Source: Fundidesulfovibrio soli (GTDB lineage: Bacteria; Desulfobacterota; Desulfovibrionia; Desulfovibrionales; Desulfovibrionaceae). Taken from it: a stretch of DNA of 64,000 bases. Shown piece after piece: positions 1 to 8,808 of this stretch. Positions within the stretch are counted from its first letter, which is position 1. Every line of letters begins with the position of its first letter. The DNA is taken from assembly GCF_022808695.1 (NCBI RefSeq), contig NZ_JAKZKW010000001.1, forward strand, positions 124,001-188,000, read 5' to 3'. A model generated the notes under the pieces. It was not told the DNA's origin, searched no databases, and saw only the letters and a program-made list of their open reading frames with translations. Made by a program: the position numbers and the translations under genes.

Positions 1-1625
1 CCCTGCGACATGCGCTCGAAGATGGAGAGCCAGGAGTAGTCCACGATCCTTACGTCGTCGACCTTGGGCAGCCATGCGTAGGCGGTCTCCAGATCAGGCT
101 CCGGGTAGACGGACTTGAGGTAGGAGGCCATGTATTTCGGATAGTTGGACCACCAGTTCAGGCTCATGGGGTCCTTGCTGACCGGGGTGGCCCCCTTTAG
201 GTATTCGGCCAGGGTGGTCCAGGACGCCTTGGGGACGGCCAGATAACCCGGAAGGTTGTCGCAGATCAGGGCGATGTCCGTGGTGCCCTGCACGTTGGAC
301 TCGCCGCGCAGGGCGTTCACCCCGCCCCCGGCCACGCCGATGTTGCCCAGCAGCAGCTGGATCATGCCCAGGGCCCGGATGTTCTGCACGCCCACCGTGT
401 GCTGGCACTGGCCCATGGCGTAGAGGATGGTCCCGGCCTTGTCCGGCTTGCCCGTGGCCGCGAACGTGCTCCAGACCTGTTCGAGCTTCTCCTTGGGGAT
501 GCCCGTGACGGAGGAGACCGTGTCGATGTCGTAGCGGGCGTAGTGGCCCTTGAGCAGCTGCATCACGCAGCGCGGGTGGGCCAGGGCCGGGTCCTTCCTG
601 GGCACGCCGTTCTCGTCGGTCTCGTAGGCCCAGCTGGACTTGTCGTAGGCGGTCTTGGCCGGGTCCCAGCCGGAGAAGAGGCCGTCCTTGAAGGAGAACC
701 CCTCGCTCACGATGAAGGGGGCGTTGGTGTATTCAGCCACATAGGGCTGCTGGAAGAGGTTGTTTTCCAGGATGTACTTCATCATCCCGCCGAAGAAGGC
801 GATGTCCGTGCCGGAGCGGATGAAGGAGTGGATATCGGCCTTGGCGGAGGTGCGGGTGAAGCGCGGATCCACATGGATGAGCGTGGCTCCGTTCTCCATT
901 GCGCGGGTCACCCACTTGAAGGATATGGGGTGGTTCTCGGCGGCGTTGCTGCCCATGATCAGCAGGACGTCGGCGTTCTTGAGGTCGATCCAGTGGTTGG
1001 TCATGGCCCCGCGCCCGAAGCATTCGGCCAGGGCTCCCACGGTGGAGCTGTGGCAGATGCGGGCGTGGCTGTCGATGTAGACAAGGCCCAGGGCGCGCAG
1101 CATGGCCTGGAGCAGCCAGCCCTCCTCGTTGTCGATGGCGGCAGAACCCACTGAGGCCAGGGCTCGTGTGCGGTTCAGGGGCTGGCCCTTGGCGCTTACG
1201 GGCTCGAAGCTGGCGTCGCGGACGTCCTTGACCTTGCGGGCGATGCGGGCCAGCGCCCAGTCCCAGGGCTTCTCCTCCCACTTGTCGGAGTAGGGCGCGC
1301 GGTAGAGCACGCTGGTGACCCGGGGGCTCTGCTCGGTGGTCTCGAAAATGGAGGAGCCCTTTGGGCAGAGGGTGCCTTCGTTGATGGGGTGGTCGGGGTC
1401 GCCCTCGATGTTCACCGTCCTGCCGGTGGCCGGGTTGGTGTGCACCAGCAGGCCGCAGCCCACCGCGCAGTAGCAGCAGACGGACGTGCCCACCTTGGTG
1501 TCGGCGGTTTTCAGGGCATAGGCAAAGGCCCTGGCGGGGGTCAGGTCGAACCCGAGGCCGCCGAAGGCCGCCGCGGTCGCCGTGGCCGATGCCGCCTTGA
1601 GGAAGTCGCGTCGCTTCAAGCTCAT
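1..1625 (-). CDS. fdnG: Formate dehydrogenase alpha subunit (molybdo/tungstopterin), C-terminus beyond window edge
   Basis: About 541 residues are visible, starting at the ATG at 1625 behind an AAGGAG site; the frame stays open to base 1, so the gene is partial. The N-terminus has a twin-arginine signal (KRRDFLK, residues 4-10) followed by an Ala-rich hydrophobic stretch, so the enzyme should be exported folded. A 4Fe-4S motif follows (Cys50, Cys53, Cys57, Cys87), then the FdnG-type block ending in FGRGAMTNHW. In the position where E. coli FdnG has selenocysteine (U-H before that block) this protein has RICH encoded by TGC, so it is a cysteine form. Known role of the family: periplasmic oxidation of formate to CO2 with electrons passed to an iron-sulfur subunit and c-type cytochromes. 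A beta subunit would be expected beyond the left edge. It lies 11 bp downstream of a multihaem cytochrome gene, its likely redox partner. TupA elsewhere in the window fits a tungsten form, but the metal cannot be read from sequence. Confidence 0.93.
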   Translation of the reverse strand, partial: MSLKRRDFLKAASATATAAAFGGLGFDLTPARAFAYALKTADTKVGTSVCCYCAVGCGLLVHTNPATGRTVNIEGDPDHPINEGTLCPKGSSIFETTEQSPRVTSVLYRAPYSDKWEEKPWDWALARIARKVKDVRDASFEPVSAKGQPLNRTRALASVGSAAIDNEEGWLLQAMLRALGLVYIDSHARICHSSTVGALAECFGRGAMTNHWIDLKNADVLLIMGSNAAENHPISFKWVTRAMENGATLIHVDPRFTRTSAKADIHSFIRSGTDIAFFGGMMKYILENNLFQQPYVAEYTNAPFIVSEGFSFKDGLFSGWDPAKTAYDKSSWAYETDENGVPRKDPALAHPRCVMQLLKGHYARYDIDTVSSVTGIPKEKLEQVWSTFAATGKPDKAGTILYAMGQCQHTVGVQNIRALGMIQLLLGNIGVAGGGVNALRGESNVQGTTDIALICDNLPGYLAVPKASWTTLAEYLKGATPVSKDPMSLNWWSNYPKYMASYLKSVYPEPDLETAYAWLPKVDDVRIVDYSWLSIFERMSQ

Positions 1626-1636
1626 GCAAATGCTCC

Positions 1637-3403
1637 TTAGCGCTCGGTGTGGCAGCCGGCGCAGTCCACCGGGCCGTGGGGCTTGTCCTGCTTCTTCGCG
1701 GCCTGGTGGCAGCCCATGCAGCTCATCCCCGGGCCGTGGAAGGGGCTGCGATAGAAGAGCGGGTCATCGCTGGAGGCGTCGACCCTGTCATGGCAGCCGG
1801 AAGCGGTGCAGCGCATGTTCCCGTCGTCGGCGTAGCCGGTGTGGTGGCAGGTCTTGCAGGCCAGCTCGCCGTGGGCCTTATGGGGGATGAGCACCCTGGC
1901 CTTGGTGGGCTTCACCGTGTCCGGCAGGCTGATGCGCGTGCCGGTTTTGGGAGGTATGGGGTGATGCACCGAGGTGGCGGGGTTCATGGGCACGACATGG
2001 CACGCGGAGCAGTGCCCGAGAGAGCCCAGGGGGGCAGAGACTCCCTGGTACTGCATGGGGGCGATGTCGTCCCTGTCGCGGCCGTAGGGGTTGTCGGAAG
2101 GATAGAGGGCGTGCGCCGGGCCGTGGCATGCCGCGCAGGCCAGCCCGCCCATGGCGTCCTTGCGCGTAGAGTAGGCCGGGTCGTCCGGTGCCGTCCACTT
2201 GCCCACAGCGGAAGATGAGGAGGCCAGCGGGCGGGACTTGAAATCGTGGCAGCCCTTGCAGTCGGGCTGCTGCACGTGGGCGGCCCGGGGGGGCACACCC
2301 TGGGCCCGGCCGGGGATGGCCGACAGCAGCCTGGCGGCGGTCTTCTTGTTCGCCTCGGCCTCGAAGGCCAGCAGCGCGGCGGCGTGGTTTTCCATAGTGC
2401 CGTGGCAGCGGGTGCAGTTTACGCCCCTGGCCTGGTGCTGGTCCCTGGCGATCCTGCTCGCGGCCCCCTGCGGGTGACAGTTGGCGCAGGCAGCCGCGCC
2501 CATGCCGGTCAGCCTGGAGGCGTGGAAACCGTGCATGGAGGCGGAGAGGGACATGGTGCCGGTCCTGAGGGCGTCGTCATGGCAGGAGGCGCAGGCCCGG
2601 GGCCTGCCCGCCTTCGCCTCCGCCAGCAGCTTGGTGCCGCTGCGCTTGTCGTGGGCGGTGAGGATGGCCGTTGCGGTCTCCGGTGAGATTCCCGGCCGGG
2701 AGGAAGCCCCGCCGTGGCAGTTGGCGCAGCCGATCTCCGTGCTGACGGGCAGCTCGGCCTTGGTGACCGCCAGGACGTCGCCGCTGGCGGCGTCCCGGGC
2801 CTCCACGCGCACCAACGGGTAGGGCATGTAGGAGCCGTCCGCCGCGTAGGGGGTCACCGGCAATTGTTCGGCCACGAACCCACCGTTCAGGGCGCGCATT
2901 TCACCGCGAACCGAATTGCCGGTCGGCCCCGTGTCGCGGGGCAGTTCTGTTCCTCTCAATGACCGGGAGAATTCGTAGTAGCGGGTCACGGTCGACGGCT
3001 CGGCCATCCCCTCGATGGAGTAGGACAGAACTACCCCGTCCGTGACCTGCTGAGGGTTCTCGCCCCGTTTGACCAGCTCCGCGCGCAGGGTGGCGAAGGG
3101 CGCAAAGAGGCTGAACAGGGCGTCGCAGTCGCTCACCTGACGCAGGGAGGATTCGCTCCAGGCGCTCAGGACATAGGGCGAACCGGCGGGATCAAAGGGG
3201 GGAATGCCGGTGGGCAGGCCCAGCCCGGGATCGGGTGGTTTCACGATGAGTGCGGGTGCGGGTTGGTTCTTCTGGGTCGACGCTGACGGTTTCGACAGCG
3301 GTTCCGGCTTGTTCTGTGCGGCTGAGGCCGGAGGAGCCAGCACGTACACGGCTACAGCGAGCGCCGCGCCGAACATGCGCAGGGGGTATCTTCGGAGCGC
3401 CAT
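1637..3403 (-). CDS. Periplasmic multihaem cytochrome c (11 haem motifs)
   Basis: A 588-residue protein counted from the ATG at 3403, which has a GAGGTG site just upstream and opens directly into a signal peptide (positive start, then a hydrophobic run ending PPASAA); an in-frame upstream start at 3433 would add ten residues before it and is less likely. I count ten CxxCH motifs (for example CANCH, CASCH, CTRCH, CKGCH, CAACH, CSACH, CKTCH, CMGCH, CAGCH) and one CxxxxCH (CTASGCH), so up to 11 covalent haems. The first roughly 200 residues have no haem motif and form a separate domain. It is the first gene of an operon with formate dehydrogenase alpha, separated by 11 bp, so the likely job is to take electrons from periplasmic formate oxidation. 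I do not recognise a named cytochrome with this exact layout. Confidence 0.88.
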   Translation of the reverse strand: MALRRYPLRMFGAALAVAVYVLAPPASAAQNKPEPLSKPSASTQKNQPAPALIVKPPDPGLGLPTGIPPFDPAGSPYVLSAWSESSLRQVSDCDALFSLFAPFATLRAELVKRGENPQQVTDGVVLSYSIEGMAEPSTVTRYYEFSRSLRGTELPRDTGPTGNSVRGEMRALNGGFVAEQLPVTPYAADGSYMPYPLVRVEARDAASGDVLAVTKAELPVSTEIGCANCHGGASSRPGISPETATAILTAHDKRSGTKLLAEAKAGRPRACASCHDDALRTGTMSLSASMHGFHASRLTGMGAAACANCHPQGAASRIARDQHQARGVNCTRCHGTMENHAAALLAFEAEANKKTAARLLSAIPGRAQGVPPRAAHVQQPDCKGCHDFKSRPLASSSSAVGKWTAPDDPAYSTRKDAMGGLACAACHGPAHALYPSDNPYGRDRDDIAPMQYQGVSAPLGSLGHCSACHVVPMNPATSVHHPIPPKTGTRISLPDTVKPTKARVLIPHKAHGELACKTCHHTGYADDGNMRCTASGCHDRVDASSDDPLFYRSPFHGPGMSCMGCHQAAKKQDKPHGPVDCAGCHTER

Positions 3404-3797
3404 CGGCACCTCGATGCTGAGGGTTGACCGCAAGCAGCCCGCCCAGGGGACATCCCCACTGTTCTAACGGCGTAACACGTCCTGCGGGAACGTCAGGCCC
3501 GGGAAAACAGGGCCTATTTTGTTCACTTACTCCCGGCCGGGGAAAGAATGCAAGTGTGAACACGCGTCGGTACGCTTGTGTTTCATACCGGAGGAGGGAG
3601 GTTGGAAGGAACCTTGGAATCCAGAGCCAGGAGTATGTTTGTTCAATCTGGCATGGCAAATGATCGCGCCGGTAAGGGCCGCCGAAATCGGAACGTCAGG
3701 ATGGCAAACGAAACCGTGTGTTTTTTTCCATGTTGTCAGCCTTTAGCGAATGCGGTTAATGAACGGTGTGTTTACGATTCAATAGGAGGGTAACTAC
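3404..3797. other. Divergent intergenic region between the fdh and cox loci
   Basis: About 390 bp separate two divergently oriented operons and must contain both promoters. A clear ribosome binding site (AGGAGG at 3784-3789) serves the cytochrome at 3798. I see no convincing gene, hairpin or sigma-54 type element; small ORFs here overlap in several frames and have no coding look. Confidence 0.5.
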
Positions 3798-4085
3798 ATG
3801 AAACGTTTTCTGCTGGTTTCGAGCATTTGCCTCACACTGGCTTTCGGTTTTGCGGTCTCAGGCTTCACGGCGGACGGGCAGGAACTCTACCGCAAGTGCG
3901 CGGGCTGCCACGGCGCGGACGGCGGCAAGTTCAAGAGCAAGGCCGAGGCCGACATCCTTGCGGCCCTCAACGGCTACAGGGAGAAAACCTTCGGGGGAGA
4001 CAAGAAGGCAATCATGGAGAGCATCGCCAAGAACCTGTCCCCCGAGGACATCCAGACCCTGGCCAAGTACATCTCCACCTTGTAG
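3798..4085 (+). CDS. Class I monohaem cytochrome c (c553-like)
   Basis: A 95-residue protein with an N-terminal signal peptide (MKRFLLVSS then a hydrophobic core, cleavage near GFTA) and one CAGCH haem motif around residues 35-39. The small size, single N-terminal haem site and C-terminal helix are typical of cytochrome c553/c6 proteins. It is preceded by AGGAGG and begins the operon that continues with Sco and the oxidase subunits five bases downstream. In this setting it probably delivers electrons to the oxidase. The canonical distal Met ligand of c553 is probably one of the few C-terminal methionines (in KAIMESIAK); this is inference. The fold assignment is firm, the exact partner is inferred. 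Confidence 0.85.
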   Translation: MKRFLLVSSICLTLAFGFAVSGFTADGQELYRKCAGCHGADGGKFKSKAEADILAALNGYREKTFGGDKKAIMESIAKNLSPEDIQTLAKYISTL

Positions 4086-4090
4086 GACCG

Positions 4091-4954
4091 ATGTACTCCG
4101 GCTTGACGACTCCCGGCCCAAGAGGCCTCGCCGGACGGGCGGGCCTGCCTTTCCTGGCGGCCGTGCTCCTTCTGGCGGGGCTGATGCTTTCGGCCCGGCC
4201 CAGCCCGGCCCACCAGGATGAGGCGGCGGATCACCAACACGACGGGGGGGGCGCCGCGCTCCCCTCGGCCGTTGGCGTCCAGGAGAAGCTGGGGCAGACC
4301 ATCCCGGACGATATCGTCATGCGCGACGAAACCGGCCGCGAGGTGAACGTCAAGGAACTGCTGAAGACGCCCACCATCCTGGTCCCGGTCTATTATTCCT
4401 GCCCCAACGACTGCAACCTCCTGCTGGGCAGTCTGGCCCAGGTGCTTCCCCTGGTCTCGCTGGAGCCCGGCAAGGACTTTCAGGTTGTTTCGGTCAGCTT
4501 CGACGAGCACGACACGCCCCAGGTCGCGGCCAGGCGCAAGAATGATTTCATCACCGCCATGGGCGATCGCTTCCCGGCCCGGTACTGGACCTTCCTCACC
4601 GGCGACAAGGCCAACATCCGCAGGCTCACGGACGCCGTGGGCTTCGGTTTCCAGCGCGACGGCAAGGCCTTCAAGCATCCGGTGGTGCTGGTGGCGCTGT
4701 CGCCTTCGGGCAAGGTGGTGCGCTATCTCTACGGGGTGACCCCCCTGCCGTTCGACATCACCATGGCCGCCACGGAGGCCGCCCGCGAAACTGTTGGGCT
4801 TTCGGTGCGGCGGGCCATCGCCATGTGCTACACATATGACCCGCAAGGCCGCCAATACGTCTTCGACCTGATGAAGGTCTCAGGGGCGGGCATTTTGGCG
4901 GCAATGGCGCTTTTCGGGGTTTTCCTGTATTTCGGCGGCCGGAAGAAGAAGTAG
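4091..4954 (+). CDS. sco: SCO1/SenC-family copper chaperone
   Basis: The ATG at 4091 gives 287 residues, starting just after the stop of the cytochrome gene; the frame is open further upstream but that part overlaps the cytochrome and has no coding character. After an N-terminal membrane anchor (hydrophobic run around residues 18-38) comes a thioredoxin-like domain with the CPNDC motif (CxxxC, copper ligands) and the later conserved histidine in KHPVVLV, which are the Sco signature residues. The C-terminus ends with a second hydrophobic helix and a KKK tail, so the protein may be anchored at both ends, whereas many Sco proteins have only the N-terminal anchor. Sco proteins insert copper into the CuA centre of oxidase subunit II, and a CuA-type subunit II is encoded three genes downstream in the same operon. 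Confidence 0.92.
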   Translation: MYSGLTTPGPRGLAGRAGLPFLAAVLLLAGLMLSARPSPAHQDEAADHQHDGGGAALPSAVGVQEKLGQTIPDDIVMRDETGREVNVKELLKTPTILVPVYYSCPNDCNLLLGSLAQVLPLVSLEPGKDFQVVSVSFDEHDTPQVAARRKNDFITAMGDRFPARYWTFLTGDKANIRRLTDAVGFGFQRDGKAFKHPVVLVALSPSGKVVRYLYGVTPLPFDITMAATEAARETVGLSVRRAIAMCYTYDPQGRQYVFDLMKVSGAGILAAMALFGVFLYFGGRKKK

Positions 4955-5020
4955 CGCGAGTCTCCGCCCCCATGCGCGCGTCGTCGGGCGCGTGAGGGCG
5001 TCATTTGTTTTGGGGGGTTC

Positions 5021-6643
5021 ATGGATCACGGCAACGTCGACGGCCTCGGCTTCCTCGCCAGCGCCCCGGGCAGAGGAGGGCTCCTCTCCTGGATAGGGAG
5101 CACGGATCACAAGCGCATCGGCCTGCTCTACATGGGCTGCATTGTGTTCATGTTCTTCTGCGGGTCAATCCTGGGCATGATCCTGCGCCTCAAGCTCATG
5201 ACGCCGGGCAGCACCCTGGTGGGGCCGCAGACCTACAACGCCATGTTCACGCTCCACGGCGTGATCATGATCTTCCTGGTGGTCATCCCGAGCATCCCTG
5301 CCTCCTTGGGCAACATCCTGCTCCCTCTGCAGATCGGCGCGGAGGACGTGTCCTTTCCCAGGCTGAACCTGTTCTCCTGGTGGCTCTACGTGCTGGGCGC
5401 GGTGCTCGCGCTGGTCTCCATATTCACCGGCACGGGAGCGCCCGACACGGGCTGGACGTTCTACGTGCCTTTCAGCGAGCGGACCACCACCAACGTCTCC
5501 ATGGCCGTGACCGCCGTGACCATCCTGGGCTTCTCCTCCATCCTCACGGGGCTGAACTTCGTCACGACTATTCACCGCCTGCGCGCTCCGGGCATGACCT
5601 GGACGCGCCTGCCGCTGTTCGTCTGGTCCTTGTACGCCACGGCCTGGATCCAGGTGCTGGCCACGCCGATCCTGGGCATCACCCTCGCGCTGGTGTTCGC
5701 CGAGCGAGTGCTGCACCTGGGCCTGTTCGACCCCGGGCGAGGCGGCGACCCGCTGCTCTACCAGCACCTGTTCTGGATCTATTCGCACCCGGCGGTCTAC
5801 ATCATGGTGCTGCCGGCCATGGGCGTGATCTCCGACATCATCCCGGTGTTCGCCCGCAAGAACATCTTCGGCTACAAGATGATCGCCTTCTCAAGCCTTG
5901 CCATCGCCTTCGCCGGTTCGCTGGTCTGGGCGCATCACATGTTCACCAGCGGCATGAGCGACACGGCGGTGCTGGTGTTCTCCTTCCTGACGTTCATCGT
6001 GGCCATCCCCTCGGCCATCAAGGTGTTCAACTGGGTCTCCACGCTCTACAAGGGCTCCATCAGCGTGGATCCCCCGCTGCTGTTCTCGCTGGGGTTCATC
6101 TTCATGTTCTCGGTGGGCGGCCTCACCGGGCTGGTTCAGGGCTCCGCGGGCACGGACATCCACGTGCATGACACCTATTTCATCGTGGGCCACTTCCATT
6201 ACGTCATTTTCGGCGGGACGGGCCTGGGGCTTTTCGCGGCGCTGCACTTCTGGCTGCCCAAGATATTCGGCAGGATGTACGACAAGACGGTGGCCAAGCT
6301 CTCCTTCTGGATCATCCTGGCGGGCATGAACCTGCTGTACTTCCCCATGTTCATCCTCGGGCTGGAGGGCCTGCCCAGGCGGTATTACGACTACCTGCCC
6401 AAGTACGCCCACGGGCAGATGCTCTCGACGGTCGGCTCCTGGATACTGGCCGTGGGGCTGGTCATGATGTTCGCCAATCTGTACCGGGGCATCCGGCGCG
6501 GCCCCCTGGCCGGGGACAACCCCTGGGGCGCGGCCACGCTGGAGTGGACAACATCGTCCCCGCCGCCCGCTGACAATTTCGCTACGGAGCCCGTTGTGAC
6601 GCGCGGCCCCTACGACTTCCGCGGAGTTGCGCGCCGTGACTGA
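5021..6643 (+). CDS. ctaD: Haem-copper oxygen reductase subunit I, A2-type
   Basis: A 540-residue, 12-helix integral membrane protein with all metal ligands: His79 (TLHG) and His393 for the low-spin haem, His391 for the high-spin haem, and His256, His305 and His306 for CuB. The helix VI motif is YSHPAVY (residues 254-260): the cross-linked Tyr260 is present but the glutamate of the usual GHPEV motif is not, and the Tyr-Ser pair marks subfamily A2. It reduces oxygen to water while pumping protons. It starts 66 bp after sco. With only CtaB and no CtaA visible, the haems may be of o or b type. Oxidases of this make-up are known from Desulfovibrio vulgaris, where they are linked to oxygen defence. 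Confidence 0.97.
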   Translation: MDHGNVDGLGFLASAPGRGGLLSWIGSTDHKRIGLLYMGCIVFMFFCGSILGMILRLKLMTPGSTLVGPQTYNAMFTLHGVIMIFLVVIPSIPASLGNILLPLQIGAEDVSFPRLNLFSWWLYVLGAVLALVSIFTGTGAPDTGWTFYVPFSERTTTNVSMAVTAVTILGFSSILTGLNFVTTIHRLRAPGMTWTRLPLFVWSLYATAWIQVLATPILGITLALVFAERVLHLGLFDPGRGGDPLLYQHLFWIYSHPAVYIMVLPAMGVISDIIPVFARKNIFGYKMIAFSSLAIAFAGSLVWAHHMFTSGMSDTAVLVFSFLTFIVAIPSAIKVFNWVSTLYKGSISVDPPLLFSLGFIFMFSVGGLTGLVQGSAGTDIHVHDTYFIVGHFHYVIFGGTGLGLFAALHFWLPKIFGRMYDKTVAKLSFWIILAGMNLLYFPMFILGLEGLPRRYYDYLPKYAHGQMLSTVGSWILAVGLVMMFANLYRGIRRGPLAGDNPWGAATLEWTTSSPPPADNFATEPVVTRGPYDFRGVARRD

Positions 6644-7232
6644 GCACCGCGACTACGCCGGGGGCAAGCTCGGCATGTGGTTATTCCTGTTCACGGAGAT
6701 ACTGCTCTTCGGGGGGCTGTTCCTGCTCTACGCGGCCTACCTGCACCGCTATCCGGCGGACTTCAACGCCGGGGGCAAGCAGCTCGACGTGGTTCTCGGC
6801 GCGGCCAACACGGTGATACTCATCACCTCCAGCTTCACCGTCGCCGCCTCCATCACGGCCCTGCGGCTGGGGGAGACCACGCGCTGCCTGTGGCTGCTGG
6901 CCGCCACCGTGGCCCTGGCCCTGGGCTTCCTGGTGAACAAATTCTTCGAATGGAGCGCCAAGTTCGGCCACGGAATCTATCCCGGTTCAGAGCATCTGAT
7001 GCGGTTGCCCCCCGGCGAGAACCTCTTCTTCGGGCTCTATTACGCCATGACCGGCCTGCACGGGCTGCACGTGCTCATCGGGGCCACGCTGCTTACCGTC
7101 ACCGCGGCGCTGGTGCGCAGGGGCAGAGTGACACAGGGGAACTTCGGGCTGCTGGAAAACGCCGGGCTGTATTGGCATCTGGTGGACCTGGTCTGGATAT
7201 TCCTGTTCCCCCTTTTCTACCTCATTGCCTAG
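6636..7232 (+). CDS. ctaE: Haem-copper oxidase subunit III
   Basis: A protein of about 198 residues with five to six membrane helices and the subunit III signature (LGMWLFLFTEILLFGG near the start; FFGLYYAMTGLHGLHVLIG later; terminal WHLVDLVWIFLFPLFYL). I prefer the GTG at 6636, placed 9 bp after a GGAG; the in-frame TTG at 6627 has no spacing to that site. The gene overlaps the end of ctaD by 8 bp, indicating translational coupling. Subunit III stabilises the catalytic subunit and has no redox centre. Confidence 0.93.
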   Translation: MTEHRDYAGGKLGMWLFLFTEILLFGGLFLLYAAYLHRYPADFNAGGKQLDVVLGAANTVILITSSFTVAASITALRLGETTRCLWLLAATVALALGFLVNKFFEWSAKFGHGIYPGSEHLMRLPPGENLFFGLYYAMTGLHGLHVLIGATLLTVTAALVRRGRVTQGNFGLLENAGLYWHLVDLVWIFLFPLFYLIA

Positions 7233-7247
7233 GCAAAGGCGGCTCCC

Positions 7248-7547
7248 ATGTCCGACGCACAAAACGATGCCGGGTCGCACCCGCTGAGCTACCGCTTCCT
7301 GGCGGGCATCTGGGCCGCGCTGCTGGCGCTCACGGCCCTGACCATATCCGTGGCCCGGGTCGATCTGGGCTTTTTCAATGTCGTGGTGGCGCTGGGCATC
7401 GCCAGCCTCAAATCGGCCCTGGTCATATTCTTCTTCATGCACCTCAAGTACGAGAACAGGACGATCAAAACCATGGTGCTGGTGGCGTTCGTGGTGCTGG
7501 CGATCTGCATCGGGCTCACGTTCTCCGACGTGGGCTTCAGGCGGTGA
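7248..7547 (+). CDS. ctaF: Oxidase subunit IV (prokaryotic type)
   Basis: A 99-residue protein with three predicted membrane helices. The segment around ALVIFFFMHLKYENRTIK matches the conserved core of bacterial cytochrome oxidase subunit IV. It lies 15 bp after ctaE and 7 bp before ctaC. The family plays a structural, assembly-supporting role and has no cofactors. Assignment rests on size, topology, the FMHLKYE segment and its place in the operon. Confidence 0.88.
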   Translation: MSDAQNDAGSHPLSYRFLAGIWAALLALTALTISVARVDLGFFNVVVALGIASLKSALVIFFFMHLKYENRTIKTMVLVAFVVLAICIGLTFSDVGFRR

Positions 7548-7554
7548 GGGGGCT

Positions 7555-8808
7555 ATGAACCAGGCCTACGATGCGGTAGCCGGTGTGGACCGGACCTTCC
7601 TGATCATCTTCGTCACAGCGGCGGCGCTCCTGGTGATCGTCACGCTCACCATGATCTTCTTCGTGGTGCGCTACGACCGCAAGCGCAACCCCGTGCCCAG
7701 CGACATCGACGGCAACCTCTGGGCTGAAATCGCCTGGACGGTCATCCCCACGCTCATCGTGCTGGGGCTGTTCCACTACGGCTGGACCAGCTACCAGGGG
7801 CTGCGCACCGTGCCGCCGGACGCCATGGAGGTGTCCGTGACAGCCAGGATGTGGTCCTGGAACTTCGCCTACGAGGGGGGACGCCGCAGCGACGTGCTGG
7901 TTGTGCCCGTGGGCCGGGCCGTGAAGCTTAACGTAACCTCCAAGGACGTGATCCACGGCGTCTTTGTGCCCGCGTTCCGCATCAAGGTGGACGCCGTTCC
8001 CGGCATGACCACCCATGCCTGGTTCCGCGCGGACAAGCCCGGCGAGCACGACCTGTTCTGTTCGGTGTACTGCGGTCTCAAGCACGCGGATATGCACACC
8101 ACGGTGCGCGCCGTTTCCGAAGAGGAATTCAAGAAGTGGCTGGAGGAGGTCCCGGCCGAGGGCGCACACCCGGGCAAGGCGCTGCTTGAGCGCTACGGCT
8201 GCCTGGGCTGTCACACCCTGGACGGAAGCGAGTCCGTAGGACCCACTCTCAAGGACATCGCCGGGAGCAAGGTGGTGCTGATCACGCCCAAGGGCGTGGA
8301 ACGCACCGTCACGGTGGATGCCGCCTACCTGAAGGAGGCCATCGCCGGAAAGAAGGAGGCCACGATGAAGGGCTACGATCCGTTGATGCCCAGCTTCTCG
8401 GGCCAGATCCCGGACGCTGACATCGATCAGATGGTGGATTTCCTGCTCAAGGGCGAGAAGGCCGCGCTTCCGGACGGCAAGGCGGTCGCTGAAAGCCAGG
8501 GCTGCACGGGCTGCCACTCCACGGACGGCTCCGTCCTGGTCGGCCCGAGCTTCAAGGGGCTGATGGGCTCCGTGACCCGCGTGACCGTGGACGGTACCGA
8601 GAAGGACGAGGTCGTGAACAGGGCCTTCGTGCTGGAGGTGCTGTCCCATCCTGATAAGCACAGGGTCAAAGGCTTCGACCCGATCATGCCCGCCTACCCG
8701 CAACTGACCGAGCAGGAGAAGCAAGCGCTGCTTCTCTACCTGGAGTCGATGGGAACCGGCGGAGGGCAGGGGCATCAGGACCAGCACCCCCACGAGGGGC
8801 ACAAGTGA
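7555..8808 (+). CDS. ctaC: Oxidase subunit II with CuA site and two fused cytochrome c domains
   Basis: The ATG at 7555 (after GAGGGGG) gives 417 residues; the open frame reaches further upstream but that part lies inside ctaF. Two N-terminal helices (about 15-38 and 58-75) anchor a cupredoxin domain with the CuA ligands His134, Cys169, Cys173, His177 and Met180 (CSVYCGLKHADM). Two cytochrome c domains follow with CLGCH at 216-220 and CTGCH at 317-321, each with a later MPSF or MPAY axial-ligand segment. The C-terminus is His-rich. Electrons should enter from soluble cytochromes through the haems and CuA to subunit I. A tandem diheme extension is the arrangement known for the Desulfovibrio cc-type oxidase, whereas most caa3 enzymes have one haem domain. 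Confidence 0.95.
   Translation: MNQAYDAVAGVDRTFLIIFVTAAALLVIVTLTMIFFVVRYDRKRNPVPSDIDGNLWAEIAWTVIPTLIVLGLFHYGWTSYQGLRTVPPDAMEVSVTARMWSWNFAYEGGRRSDVLVVPVGRAVKLNVTSKDVIHGVFVPAFRIKVDAVPGMTTHAWFRADKPGEHDLFCSVYCGLKHADMHTTVRAVSEEEFKKWLEEVPAEGAHPGKALLERYGCLGCHTLDGSESVGPTLKDIAGSKVVLITPKGVERTVTVDAAYLKEAIAGKKEATMKGYDPLMPSFSGQIPDADIDQMVDFLLKGEKAALPDGKAVAESQGCTGCHSTDGSVLVGPSFKGLMGSVTRVTVDGTEKDEVVNRAFVLEVLSHPDKHRVKGFDPIMPAYPQLTEQEKQALLLYLESMGTGGGQGHQDQHPHEGHK

Noticed and set aside
1020-1060. Selenocysteine codon in formate dehydrogenase
   Set aside because: The codon at the selenocysteine position is TGC, which encodes cysteine.
399-1154. 251-codon plus-strand open frame across the formate dehydrogenase gene
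   Set aside because: It is antisense to a clear enzyme with intact motifs; open antisense frames are expected in GC-rich DNA.
733-1629. 298-codon minus-strand frame starting MHELEATR
   Set aside because: It is in the wrong frame of the formate dehydrogenase gene; the frame from 1625 shows the twin-arginine signal and iron-sulfur motif.
3827-4090. N-terminal extension of the Sco frame
   Set aside because: It overlaps the cytochrome gene and lacks any signal or domain; ATG 4091 opens into a membrane anchor.
5005-6171. 388-codon open frame in the ctaD region
   Set aside because: An out-of-frame shadow of a subunit I gene with all metal ligands intact.
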